NCBI RefSeq assembly: GCF_012848475.1
Contig: NZ_CP051666.1
Location: 147,501-211,500, forward strand
DNA from: Marinobacterium sp. LSUCC0821
GTDB lineage: Bacteria; Pseudomonadota; Gammaproteobacteria; Pseudomonadales; Balneatricaceae
Length of the DNA stretch: 64,000 nucleotides
Reading direction: 5' to 3'
Shown here: positions 30,137-38,855 of the stretch, piece by piece
How positions within the stretch are numbered: position 1 is the first letter of the stretch
Layout of the letters: each line of letters starts with the position of its first letter
Made by a program: the position numbers and the translations under genes
Notes under the pieces: model-generated
The model's database searches: none
What the model saw: only the letters and a program-made list of their open reading frames with translations
What the model was told of the DNA's origin: nothing

Positions 30137-31036
30137 GTGGATAGAACTGCTGCTACTGAGTCGCTAACTGACACTCTGGCTAAGTTTACTGCCTACATCG
30201 GCAAACGACTCCCCACTGATGTTAAGCAAAAGCAAGCTGAATTAAGAAAGAAAGAAACCAATCCCATGGCGATTGAAATCTTTGATGTTATGGCTGAAAA
30301 CCAAGAGCAAGCTGACAAGCTTGATAGACCTAGTTGTCAGGATACTGGTGTTATTCAGTATTTCATTCAGGCAGGTTCAGGCTTTCCTATGCTTGGTGAA
30401 CTCGAGACTATCCTAGAAGGTGCTACTCGAGGGGCAACCGAGATTGGTCCACTTCGACACAACGCAGTTGAATCATTCATCGAGAAAAACACAGGAACTA
30501 ACACAGGTTCTAAAATTCCTTGGTTAGACTGGGAAATTATTCCTGGTGAAGATTACGCGATCATTGATGTCTACATGGCAGGCGGCGGCTGTACTTTACC
30601 TGGTGCTGCAACTGTATTGATGCCAGGTCAGGGGTACGAAGGCGTTGCTGAATTTGTACTCGATGTAATGACATCTCGTGGTCTAAATGCATGTCCGCCA
30701 CTACTTGTTGGTGTGGGCGTTTCTACCTCAGCTGAAACGGCAGCAAGGCTTTCTAAGAAGGCGATTCTTAAGCCTGTTGATGCGCGCAATCCCAACGAAC
30801 AAGCAGCTTTGCTAGAAGACTTGCTTACCGATGGTATCAATGAATTAGGTATCGGTCCTCAGGGTCTAACTGGTGACAACACTGTAATGGGTGTGAACAT
30901 TGAGTCGTCTGCTCGTCACCCATCGACTATCGGTGTTGCAGTGTCTACAGGTTGCTGGGCTCACCGTCGTGGTCGTATCAAGATTAATGCCGACCTCTCT
31001 TACGAAATCCTATCTCATGAAGGCGTACAGCTATGA
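30137..31036 (+). CDS. ttdA: L(+)-tartrate dehydratase-like alpha subunit
   Basis: A 299-residue iron-sulfur hydro-lyase subunit closely resembling E. coli TtdA. Three cysteines fit the [4Fe-4S] ligands: Cys67 (RPSCQDTG), Cys186 (NACPPLLVG) and Cys273 (TGCWAHRRG). Other shared blocks are [18 protein letters not shown] and [12 protein letters not shown] at 30137 follows GAGG by 8 bases and gives the family start; the ATG 66 bases upstream has no ribosome site. It forms a complex with TtdB (4-base overlap), dehydrating L-tartrate to oxaloacetate. A fumarase-type activity is the main alternative. Confidence 0.88.
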   Translation: MDRTAATESLTDTLAKFTAYIGKRLPTDVKQKQAELRKKETNPMAIEIFDVMAENQEQADKLDRPSCQDTGVIQYFIQAGSGFPMLGELETILEGATRGATEIGPLRHNAVESFIEKNTGTNTGSKIPWLDWEIIPGEDYAIIDVYMAGGGCTLPGAATVLMPGQGYEGVAEFVLDVMTSRGLNACPPLLVGVGVSTSAETAARLSKKAILKPVDARNPNEQAALLEDLLTDGINELGIGPQGLTGDNTVMGVNIESSARHPSTIGVAVSTGCWAHRRGRIKINADLSYEILSHEGVQL

Positions 31037-31641
31037 AAAAGATCCTAAAAACTCCGATCTCAGCAGAAGATTTAGAAGATCTTAAAGTAGGTGACGTTGT
31101 CTATCTAGACGGCACTTTGGTGACTTGTCGTGACGTAGCACATCGCCGATTGATTGAACTTGGTCAGGAACTGCCAGTTGATATTAGAGGCGGTGCTATT
31201 TTTCATGCTGGACCAATCGTGCGTGAAAAAGAAGATGGTTCCTACGAAATGGTTTCCATTGGGCCAACTACCAGTATGCGTATGGAAAAGTTTGAACGCG
31301 AATTCATCGCTCAAACAGGGGTGCGCTTGATCATCGGTAAAGGTGGAATGGGGCCAGAAACTGCAGCAGGTTGTCAGGAAAACAAAGCAGTTCATGCAGT
31401 ATTTCCAGGTGGATGTGCAGTGGTAGCAGCGACCAAGGTTGAGGCGATCGAAGGTGCTGAGTGGAAAGATCTTGGTATGCCAGAAACTCTTTGGGTTAAC
31501 CGAGTTAAAGAATTCGGTCCTTTGATTATTTCGATCGATACCCACGGCAACAATATCTTTGAGATCAATAAGAAAACTTATAACGAGCGTAAAGCTGGTG
31601 TTCTCGCCAAGATCAGCGAGAAAGTTAAGTTCATTAAATAA
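31033..31641 (+). CDS. ttdB: L(+)-tartrate dehydratase-like beta subunit
   Basis: A 202-residue partner of TtdA (E. coli TtdB is 201). The fumarase C-terminal-type fold is seen in [42 protein letters not shown] and [10 protein letters not shown]. The start overlaps the ttdA stop as ATGA, so the subunits are made in step. Substrate assignment shares the TtdA caveat. Confidence 0.88.
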   Translation: MKKILKTPISAEDLEDLKVGDVVYLDGTLVTCRDVAHRRLIELGQELPVDIRGGAIFHAGPIVREKEDGSYEMVSIGPTTSMRMEKFEREFIAQTGVRLIIGKGGMGPETAAGCQENKAVHAVFPGGCAVVAATKVEAIEGAEWKDLGMPETLWVNRVKEFGPLIISIDTHGNNIFEINKKTYNERKAGVLAKISEKVKFIK

Positions 31642-31730
31642 TTTGGTTGAGGGTGCCATTCATCCTCGAAATTTTGTTTCGGACCACTAGGAACGTAACA
31701 TTAACTCTAAAACTCGCAATGGAGAGTAAT

Positions 31731-32711
31731 ATGACAATAATGAAAACTCTTAGCATGTCAGTGGCTTTAGCAGTCGCTTCAACTTCTGCACTTGCTGTTG
31801 ATAAATCTGGCTGGCCTGATAGCTTCACTGTCGGCACAGGATCGCAGGGTGGTACTTACTTCGGTTATGGTACTGCTTGGGCGAACATCGTTGCTGAGGA
31901 AACTGGTGTTCCTGGTGGTGCAGAGGTTACTGGTGGTCCAATGCAGAACATGGCTCTAGTTCATACGGGTGATAACTCATTCGGTATGACTACTATGGGT
32001 CCTGCTCGAGAGTCTATCGATGGTAAAAACGCTATTGCTCCAGGTCTGCCAATGACCAATGCATGTGCGATGTTCCCTATGTATCAAACTCCATTCTCAA
32101 TCACTACGCTGAAGTCTTCTGGGATTACTAAGGTTTCAGAAATTCCTGCTGGTGCGAAAATTGGTTTTGGTCCAGCGGGTTCAACTTCTGATACGTACTT
32201 CCCACGTATGATGGATGAAGCTCTTGGAGTTAAGTTCGAACGTCGTAATGGTGGTTGGTCTGATCTAGGTGGTCAGCTTCAGGATGGTCTTCTTGATGTT
32301 GTAGCATTTGCTGCAGGTGTTCCAGTTCCTGCTGTAAGTCAGCTGGAAGTGCAGACTGATATTAATATCATTGAATTCACAGAAGAGGAGCAGGCGAAAA
32401 TTACTGCAGCCTTCCCTGTGTCTAAATTTGATATTCAGCCAGGTGCATACAAAACTCTAACTAAACCAGCTCGCTCTGTTTCTATGTGGAACTTTGCGAT
32501 TGCTAACTGTGACCTCCCTGAATCATTCGTTTATGAAGCTGTTAAGGCTGTAATGGGTGATAACGCACGTATGGTTAAGGCGCATAAAGCTGCTAAAACT
32601 ACACTTGCAGAACACTGGGATAAAAACGGATTCATGCCATGGCACCCAGGTGCTGCTAAGTGGTTCAATGAAAACGGCGGTAACATTCCAGCTAGTCTGA
32701 TCCACAAATAA
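31731..32711 (+). CDS. TAXI-family TRAP transporter substrate-binding protein
   Basis: A 326-residue periplasmic receptor. The signal peptide is residues 1-22 (SALA cleavage). The mature protein begins with the TAXI-family GTGSQGGTYFGYG motif, followed by ALVHTGDNSFGMT and KIGFGPAGSTSDTYFPRMM. ATG at 31731 stands behind GGAGAG; the longer frame adds an unconvincing N-terminus. It feeds the fused permease downstream. Known TAXI receptors take glutamate or 2-oxoglutarate-like compounds; here the surrounding enzymes suggest tartrate, malate or a related hydroxyacid. Confidence 0.9.
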   Translation: MTIMKTLSMSVALAVASTSALAVDKSGWPDSFTVGTGSQGGTYFGYGTAWANIVAEETGVPGGAEVTGGPMQNMALVHTGDNSFGMTTMGPARESIDGKNAIAPGLPMTNACAMFPMYQTPFSITTLKSSGITKVSEIPAGAKIGFGPAGSTSDTYFPRMMDEALGVKFERRNGGWSDLGGQLQDGLLDVVAFAAGVPVPAVSQLEVQTDINIIEFTEEEQAKITAAFPVSKFDIQPGAYKTLTKPARSVSMWNFAIANCDLPESFVYEAVKAVMGDNARMVKAHKAAKTTLAEHWDKNGFMPWHPGAAKWFNENGGNIPASLIHK

Positions 32712-32727
32712 TAGATCCACGACCTAC

Positions 32728-32764
32728 AGTTCGGTTTCTTGACTAAGCACCTGGAAACCGAACT
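32728..32764 (+). other. Intercistronic hairpin between receptor and permease
   Basis: A perfect 11-bp inverted repeat AGTTCGGTTTC / GAAACCGAACT with a 15-base loop lies 16 bases after the receptor stop, followed by TTCTTCTT. It may protect the receptor message from 3' decay or partly terminate transcription, so more receptor than permease is made. Confidence 0.65.
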
Positions 32765-32809
32765 TTCTTCTTAATCTTGGTCGATATTGTTCGACGTGAA
32801 GGTTTAGCC

Positions 32810-35038
32810 ATGACTGATAAGAATAACGCTCTCCCAGACGATGATCATATGATTGCTCACGGTGTCGATGATGAACCCGTAGAATCGAATCGTCGAATTT
32901 ATACTGGAAAATCGTTCCAATTTGTTACGTTTGCAGCTGTTATTTATGCTGCATTCCATATGCTGGCACTTAATGGTGTTGGGATTAAAGCTCTTACAGG
33001 TGGATTGGTTGATATACCATTCTTACCAGATTTCCCAATTGAAACTTGGAATTTCCGTATTGCCCACGTAGCGGGTGCACTGATTCTTGGCTTCTTGATG
33101 TTCTCTTCAACTAGATTCCCTGAAGAGGGGGAGAAGTCTAACAAGGGCGTTAGATTTTTAGCATACCCTCTGCTTGTTAGCGCATTGTTTTCGCTTGGTA
33201 TGGCTTTGTACTTCGCTTGGGAAATTGCTTCTGGAACCATGTGGAACGGAATCGACAAGGGTATTCGTTTTAACGAAATTTGGTTATTTGGTACTCCACT
33301 ATGGATTGCTACAGCTGGATCAATTCTCCTCTCATGGTTCGATCGTCAAAGTCGTGGTCGATTTGCGCCACATGACTTTGTGTTGGTTGTTTGTTGTCTT
33401 GCAGTTGCAACTTACCTAATCACTATTTATGGCACTTTAATGCGCAACTCAACAGGTACTGCCTTTGCTCCTGTGGGTATATCTATGGCTGCTGTAGCAG
33501 GTACGGCTCTGATTATGGAGCTTACACGCCGAGTTGCGGGTTTGGCACTTGTTGCGATCGCTTCAGTATTCCTGGTTTATGTATTTATTGGTGAGTTCCT
33601 ACCTGGCTTCCTAACTTCGCCTCCTATTTCGTGGGAGCGCTTCTTTAGTCAGGTATATACCGATGCTGGCGTACTTGGGCCAACGACATCAGTATCTTCA
33701 ACGTACATCATTCTCTTTATCATTTTTGCTGCTTTTCTTCAGGCATCAAAAGTGGGTGATTACTTCGTTAACTTCGCTTTCGCAGCTGCAGGTAAGGCTC
33801 GTGGCGGTCCAGCTAAAGTGGCAATTTTTGCCTCTGGTCTAATGGGTATGATCAACGGGACATCAGCAGGTAACGTTGTTGCGACTGGATCTCTTACTAT
33901 CCCGCTAATGAAAAAGGTTGGATATCACAAGAACACCGCAGGTGCGATTGAAGCGGCGGCATCTACTGGCGGTCAGATTATGCCTCCGATTATGGGTGCG
34001 GGTGCATTCATCATGGCAGAGGTAACTGGTATTCCTTACTCGGATATCGCAATCGCTGCTGTTATCCCAGCCATTTTGTACTTCGTTTCAATCTACTTCA
34101 TGGTGGATTTTGAAGCAGCCAAAATGGGTATGAAGGGTATGCGTGAAGATGAGCTGCCAAAAGTGGCTAAGCTGGCTAAGCAAGCCTACCTATTCCTTCC
34201 TATCTTAATCCTGATAGTTGCTTTGTTCATGGGTTACTCTGTTATTCGTGCGGGTACTCTTGCAACAGCTGCTGCTGCCGTTGTGAGTTGGTTCTCTCCA
34301 TACAGAATGGACCTCAAGCGAATCTATAGTGCATTTGAAATTGCAGGGCACATGTCTATTCAGATCATCGCTGTCTGTGCATGTGCAGGCATTATTGTGG
34401 GTGTTATCTCACTTACAGGTGTTGGTGCTCGCTTCTCAAATGTTCTTCTAAGCCTCGCTGATGCATCACAATTGCTAGCCTTGTTCTTTGCAATGTGTAT
34501 TGCGATCTTATTAGGTATGGGTATGCCAACTACCGCCGCTTATGCAGTGGCTGCTTCAGTAGTTGCACCTGGCTTAGTTGATTTGGGTATCCCACTGCTG
34601 ACAGCACACTTCTTTGTGTTCTATTTCGCAGTTGTGTCTGCAATTACTCCTCCTGTAGCACTAGCGTCCTTTGCAGCAGCAGGTATTTCTGGTTCGAATC
34701 CGCTTCAGACATCTGTAGCGTCATTCAAAATCGGTATTGCAGCGTTTGTTGTACCATTCATGTTCTTCTACAACTCAACTTTGCTAATGGAAGGTGAGTG
34801 GCTACATGTACTGCGTTCTGGTACGACTGCAATTGTAGGAATATTCCTTCTTGCTGCAGCTGTGCAAGGCTGGTTTATCGGAGCACGTGCAAATAACTTC
34901 TACCGCATACTTTTAGTAGCCGCAGCATTTATGATGATTTCAGGTGGTCTTATGACCGACCTAATCGGAGTGGCAATAGCAGTTGGAGTTGTGTTGCTAC
35001 AGCGAGCTACTCGCGACCGAAATCAAGCAGTCGCTTAA
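32810..35038 (+). CDS. TRAP transporter fused permease (DctQ-DctM type)
   Basis: A 742-residue inner-membrane protein with many hydrophobic segments. The first third (about 35-240) supplies the small DctQ-like part and the rest is the DctM-like transport domain. TRAP landmarks include the MGMINGTSAGNVVATGSLTIP, STGGQIMPPIMGAGAF and LLGMGMPTTAAYAV stretches. TAXI systems usually have fused permeases. ATG at 32810 follows GAAGG; the upstream frame is not needed. Transport should be driven by a sodium or proton gradient. Confidence 0.93.
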   Translation: MTDKNNALPDDDHMIAHGVDDEPVESNRRIYTGKSFQFVTFAAVIYAAFHMLALNGVGIKALTGGLVDIPFLPDFPIETWNFRIAHVAGALILGFLMFSSTRFPEEGEKSNKGVRFLAYPLLVSALFSLGMALYFAWEIASGTMWNGIDKGIRFNEIWLFGTPLWIATAGSILLSWFDRQSRGRFAPHDFVLVVCCLAVATYLITIYGTLMRNSTGTAFAPVGISMAAVAGTALIMELTRRVAGLALVAIASVFLVYVFIGEFLPGFLTSPPISWERFFSQVYTDAGVLGPTTSVSSTYIILFIIFAAFLQASKVGDYFVNFAFAAAGKARGGPAKVAIFASGLMGMINGTSAGNVVATGSLTIPLMKKVGYHKNTAGAIEAAASTGGQIMPPIMGAGAFIMAEVTGIPYSDIAIAAVIPAILYFVSIYFMVDFEAAKMGMKGMREDELPKVAKLAKQAYLFLPILILIVALFMGYSVIRAGTLATAAAAVVSWFSPYRMDLKRIYSAFEIAGHMSIQIIAVCACAGIIVGVISLTGVGARFSNVLLSLADASQLLALFFAMCIAILLGMGMPTTAAYAVAASVVAPGLVDLGIPLLTAHFFVFYFAVVSAITPPVALASFAAAGISGSNPLQTSVASFKIGIAAFVVPFMFFYNSTLLMEGEWLHVLRSGTTAIVGIFLLAAAVQGWFIGARANNFYRILLVAAAFMMISGGLMTDLIGVAIAVGVVLLQRATRDRNQAVA

Positions 35039-35042
35039 TCAA

Positions 35043-35076
35043 AGTCGTCTTTAGGACCTCGGTCTTAAAGACGACT
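35043..35076 (+). other. Strong hairpin after the permease gene
   Basis: AGTCGTCTTTA pairs with TAAAGACGACT (11 bp), and the stem continues through a G-U pair and GACC/GGTC to a tiny loop, about 16 pairs in 34 bases. No T run follows (CTCCCC). This favours message stabilisation or processing over termination, in the 62-base gap before the dehydrogenase gene. Confidence 0.7.
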
Positions 35077-35100
35077 CTCCCCAACTAAAAGGCAGATTTT

Positions 35101-36168
35101 ATGGCTTTTCGTATAGCAATAATTCCTGGCGATGGCATCGGTAAAGAAGTAATACCCGAAGGTATTAAAGCTCTGAACGCTATTTCAGAAAAATATGACG
35201 TGATATTTGAGTTTCAGTCATTCGAATTCTCTTCATGTGAATATTATTTGAAACATGGAAAGATGCTTCCAGATGATTGGAAGGAAATACTTTCAGGTTT
35301 TGATGCAATCTTTTTTGGGGCTGTGGGTTGGCCTGAAGCAGTTCCTGATCACATCTCATTATGGGGATCTCTTCTTAAATTCAGACGAGAGTTTGATCAA
35401 TACGTTTGCCTTCGACCTGTCAGGTTGATGCCTGGAGTGGTATCACCATTGGCGGGCAGGAAGGTGGGTGATATTGATTTCTACGTTGTTCGTGAAAATA
35501 GTGAGGGCGAATACTCCAGTGTTGGTGGTGTTCTATATGAAGGGACTGATCATGAGACGGTGCTGCAGGAATCCATTTTCACTAAGCGAGGAGTAAACAG
35601 AATTCTCAGTTACGCCTACGAATTAGCGATGAAACGAGAGAAAAAGCATGTAACTTCTGCAACCAAATCTAACGGGATCTTTCACTCCATGCCATTCTGG
35701 GATCGGTGTGTAGAGGAGTTTGCAGAAATCTATCCTGAGATCACAACGGATAAATATCATATCGACATTTTAGCGGCACAATTTGTAATGAACCCTCAGC
35801 GTTTTGATGTGGTGGTGGCTTCAAATTTGTTTGGAGATATCCTTTCAGATTTAGGTCCAGCTTGTACGGGCACAATAGGAATTGCCCCGTCGGCCAATAT
35901 TAATCCTGAACGTGATTTTCCGTCCTTATTTGAACCAGTACATGGTTCAGCTCCTGATATTTATGGGCTCGGAATTGCCAACCCTATTGGTCAAATCTGG
36001 AGTGGCGCGATGATGCTTGATCATTTAGGGCTGCCAGAAGCTGCCGCAGATGTAGTTACGGCAATAGAGCAGTGTTTAGTGAATGGAATTAAAACCCCTG
36101 ATCTTGGTGGTACATCCACAACACAAGAAGTCGGATCAGCAATAGCTGAAACGATTAAATCTATATAG
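35101..36168 (+). CDS. Tartrate/D-malate dehydrogenase-like (decarboxylating) enzyme
   Basis: A 355-residue member of the beta-decarboxylating dehydrogenase family (isopropylmalate/isocitrate/tartrate dehydrogenases). Features: IIPGDGIGKEVIPEG at the N-terminus, LRPVRL and RENSEGEYS (substrate binding), TKSNG, metal-binding ASNLFGDILSDL, and nucleotide-binding FEPVHGSAPDIYG. The WPEAVPDHISLWG and SSVGG segments resemble TtuC/DmlA. Such enzymes act on L- and meso-tartrate and decarboxylate D-malate to pyruvate with NAD. Which is the true substrate cannot be settled by eye. Confidence 0.88.
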   Translation: MAFRIAIIPGDGIGKEVIPEGIKALNAISEKYDVIFEFQSFEFSSCEYYLKHGKMLPDDWKEILSGFDAIFFGAVGWPEAVPDHISLWGSLLKFRREFDQYVCLRPVRLMPGVVSPLAGRKVGDIDFYVVRENSEGEYSSVGGVLYEGTDHETVLQESIFTKRGVNRILSYAYELAMKREKKHVTSATKSNGIFHSMPFWDRCVEEFAEIYPEITTDKYHIDILAAQFVMNPQRFDVVVASNLFGDILSDLGPACTGTIGIAPSANINPERDFPSLFEPVHGSAPDIYGLGIANPIGQIWSGAMMLDHLGLPEAAADVVTAIEQCLVNGIKTPDLGGTSTTQEVGSAIAETIKSI

Positions 36169-36178
36169 GAAGGTCAAC

Positions 36179-36580
36179 GTGTCTACATATCCAAATATAA
36201 ATAACAAAAAGAATTGGATTGGGTTAGTGAATAGTCTGAGTTCAGTCAACCTCAATGTGATAGAAGTAAATATCACTATGGGCTCAATGCACTTGCTTGG
36301 TCAGAATCCAGCTAATATGCACACTTCAAATATTTATGATTTGATTATGGAACTAGAGGGAGACTTAAGATCATCATTTAGTGATTTCTTAATGTCGCAA
36401 AGTTCTGTTCTCGAACTTCGAGTATGCTCAGATGAAACTGATTTTAGGAATGTGTATCTAAAACTAACATCAACTAATTCTTTTGAGATTAAAGGTTTTC
36501 AAAAAAATCTGTTAATAATCGAAGATGTAACTGATAAAAAAGAAGCAGAGCTAGATGCGCTACAGATGGCTTGTTGCTAA
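36179..36580 (+). CDS. Stand-alone PAS-like domain protein
   Basis: A 133-residue protein with no output domain. The C-terminal part reads as the last PAS strands plus the PAC-type ending LLIIEDVTDKKEAE, just where a linker helix to a kinase or cyclase normally begins. The protein stops 14 residues later with two cysteines (MACC). The N-terminal half (NVIEVNITMGSMHLLGQNP) fits the first PAS strands. GTG at 36179 stands behind AGGAAGG, 10 bases after the dehydrogenase gene, so it looks expressed with the operon. Coding is conspicuously AT-rich. Function unknown; it could be a ligand sensor, or a fragment of a lost signalling protein. Confidence 0.65.
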   Translation: MSTYPNINNKKNWIGLVNSLSSVNLNVIEVNITMGSMHLLGQNPANMHTSNIYDLIMELEGDLRSSFSDFLMSQSSVLELRVCSDETDFRNVYLKLTSTNSFEIKGFQKNLLIIEDVTDKKEAELDALQMACC

Positions 36581-36629
36581 CAATATTTCTAAAATGTAAT
36601 ACCTATTTGACGGACATGGAGCGTTCTAA

Positions 36630-37481
36630 ATGACCAATTTTTCCCGCTTAGTTAATAGCATCGATGGTTATGAGCTCTTGGCTTCTTCATACAATCCCAT
36701 CGTTGCAAGAATGGCACGTGATACTGGTTTTACATTCGGCATGATTGGTGGCTCGATTGCTTCAATGAGCACAATTGCAGCTCCTGACTTAATGCTCCTC
36801 ACCTCAACTGAATTAACCGATCTTGTTAGAAGAACTTGTCAGGCGTCAGATCTAAAGATTGTCGTAGATGGTGATGGTGGTTACGGGAATGCGTTAAATG
36901 TTATTCGTACTGTTCGTGACTTGCAGATGGCTGGAGCTACAGCAGTTACTCTGGAAGATACATTGCTACCCATCACATATGAGCAAAATGGTGTTCGTGT
37001 CATATCGATTGAAGAACAAGTTAACAAGCTTAAAGCAGCATTAGACACTCGACTTGATGATTCTTTTGGAATCATAGCTCGCACCCAAGTCCTTCCCAAT
37101 GACTCAAGTGAATCAATAGCATCACGTGTGGGGCAATATGCTTCTACTGGGGTGGACATGATGTGTATAGCTGGCAGTGTTAATTCAGAGCAGCTTAGGG
37201 TTATTGCGGAAGCATCCAATAAGCCCATTATGATGATTACTTACGGACAATCATTTGATTTCACGGATGATTTTTTGAATGAGGTTCAAGTTAAATTTTT
37301 GCTAACAGGACACACTCCATTTGAGAATGCGATGATCGCAAGTTACAACGCGTTGGTAGACCTGGCGGGCATCGGCGAGCATGTTTCGCGTGATGGATAT
37401 GCCCAGTTTATTCGTAAATATATTGATCAGGATAGATACGGAAGTGCTACTGAGAAGTATATGAACATAAAGGCTAAGTGA
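36630..37481 (+). CDS. Oxaloacetate-decarboxylase-like protein (PEP mutase/isocitrate lyase superfamily)
   Basis: A 283-residue TIM-barrel enzyme. It resembles the Pseudomonas oxaloacetate decarboxylase branch in order: SYNPIVARMARDTGF, GGSIASMS, the metal-loop region DGDGGYGNALNVIRTV (80-95), TLEDTLLP, and TGHTPFENA, where His228 fits the family's distinctive histidine. The usual DADHGYG is DGDGGYG here, losing one histidine. In this setting it would turn oxaloacetate from tartrate dehydration into pyruvate and CO2. A lyase for another 2-oxoacid cannot be excluded. Confidence 0.8.
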   Translation: MTNFSRLVNSIDGYELLASSYNPIVARMARDTGFTFGMIGGSIASMSTIAAPDLMLLTSTELTDLVRRTCQASDLKIVVDGDGGYGNALNVIRTVRDLQMAGATAVTLEDTLLPITYEQNGVRVISIEEQVNKLKAALDTRLDDSFGIIARTQVLPNDSSESIASRVGQYASTGVDMMCIAGSVNSEQLRVIAEASNKPIMMITYGQSFDFTDDFLNEVQVKFLLTGHTPFENAMIASYNALVDLAGIGEHVSRDGYAQFIRKYIDQDRYGSATEKYMNIKAK

Positions 37482-37503
37482 CGGCTTTGTGCCGATATGA
37501 GAC

Positions 37504-37536
37504 AAAAAAGGAGAGCATTTGCTCTCCTTTTGTTTT
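37504..37536. terminator. Bidirectional terminator between the cassette and purD
   Basis: Stem GGAGAGC / GCTCTCC (37510-37516 and 37521-37527), loop ATTT, with A-rich and T-rich flanks on both sides. It serves the cassette on the plus strand and purHD on the minus strand. Confidence 0.9.
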
Positions 37537-37550
37537 ACCTGGTTAGGTGT

Positions 37551-38834
37551 TTACGCTTTTTCGCGGGCGATCGCTCTGTAAGCGATATCGGTGCGGAAGT
37601 AGGCGTCTTTCCAGCTTACTTGCTTTAGAAGTTCGTAAGCACGAGCTTGTGCGTCTGTCACTGTGTCGCCAAGTGCGGTCACACAAAGAACACGACCGCC
37701 GGCTGTCACAACATCATCACCATTTAAGGCTGTGCCTGCATGGAAGATTTTGCTATCAGCTGGAAGGGACGCAGGAAGTGAAATCACATCCCCTTTATTG
37801 TAGTCGCCAGGGTAGCCGCCTGCAGCCATAACAACACCAATTGATGGGCGTGGATCCCATTTAGCTGTGGTTTTATCTAGCTCGCCACGAAGGGCTGCTT
37901 CGCAAAGTTCAACAATGCTCGACTGAAGACGCATCATGATAGGTTGCGTCTCTGGGTCACCAAAGCGGCAGTTGTACTCAATCACTTTAGGTGTGCCATC
38001 GGCAGAAATCATGAGGCCTGCATATAGGAAGCCAGTGTATCGGTTACCTTCTGCAGCCATACCGCGAACGGTTGGGTAGATCACTTCGTCCATGATGCGC
38101 TGGTCGATTTCTGACGTTACGACTGGAGCAGGGGAGTAAGCTCCCATACCGCCGGTGTTAAGGCCAGTATCGCCATCACCCACACGTTTGTGGTCTTGGC
38201 TGGTTGCCATTGGAAGTACGTTTTCGCCATCGACCATGACAATGAAAGATGCTTCCTCTCCATCAAGGAACTCTTCGATAACAACACGGCTACCAGCATC
38301 GCCAAAGGCGTTGCCAGCTAGCATGTCTTTAACAGCATCTTCAGCCTCTTGCAGTGTCATCGCAACGATAACGCCTTTACCAGCTGCAAGACCGTCGGCT
38401 TTAACAACGATTGGTGCGCCTTTCTCACGAAGGTAGGCCAGTGCTGGCTCGATCTCTGTGAAGTTTTGGTACTCTGCAGTTGGAATCTGCTGGCGTGCTA
38501 GGAAGTCTTTAGTAAACGCTTTAGACCCTTCAAGCTGTGCAGCGCCCGCTGATGGGCCGAAAATTGCTAGACCTTCTGATTGGAAGTAATCCACTACACC
38601 ATCTACAAGAGGTGCTTCAGGACCTACGATGGTCAAAGCAACGCCATTCTCTTTGGCGAAGTTGGCCAGTGCAACTTTGTCCATGACATCGATAGCGACG
38701 TTTTCAATACCAGCTTCAATCGCTGTGCCTGCATTTCCTGGAGCAACAAAGACAGTATTTACACGTGCATCTTTAGCAGCGCTCCAAGCTAGAGCATGTT
38801 CACGGCCACCTGAGCCAATCACTAGAATATTCAT
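37551..38834 (-). CDS. purD: Phosphoribosylamine-glycine ligase
   Basis: A 427-residue ATP-grasp enzyme, step two of purine synthesis, adding glycine to phosphoribosylamine. N-terminal NILVIGSGGREHALAW, GPEAPLVDGV, GPSAGAAQLEGSKAF, the VVKADGLAAGKGV loop and EYNCRFGDPETQ are diagnostic. It lies 21 bases after purH, the standard purHD pair. Confidence 0.98.
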   Translation of the reverse strand: MNILVIGSGGREHALAWSAAKDARVNTVFVAPGNAGTAIEAGIENVAIDVMDKVALANFAKENGVALTIVGPEAPLVDGVVDYFQSEGLAIFGPSAGAAQLEGSKAFTKDFLARQQIPTAEYQNFTEIEPALAYLREKGAPIVVKADGLAAGKGVIVAMTLQEAEDAVKDMLAGNAFGDAGSRVVIEEFLDGEEASFIVMVDGENVLPMATSQDHKRVGDGDTGLNTGGMGAYSPAPVVTSEIDQRIMDEVIYPTVRGMAAEGNRYTGFLYAGLMISADGTPKVIEYNCRFGDPETQPIMMRLQSSIVELCEAALRGELDKTTAKWDPRPSIGVVMAAGGYPGDYNKGDVISLPASLPADSKIFHAGTALNGDDVVTAGGRVLCVTALGDTVTDAQARAYELLKQVSWKDAYFRTDIAYRAIAREKA

Positions 38835-38855
38835 ATCGTTTAATCCCTTTAACGC

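Noticed and set aside
29050-37550. Direct repeats or an integrase marking the tartrate-type cassette as a mobile island
   Set aside because: No integrase, transposase or tRNA gene is present, and I could not find matching repeats at the edges; the short GTGCCG similarity is too small.
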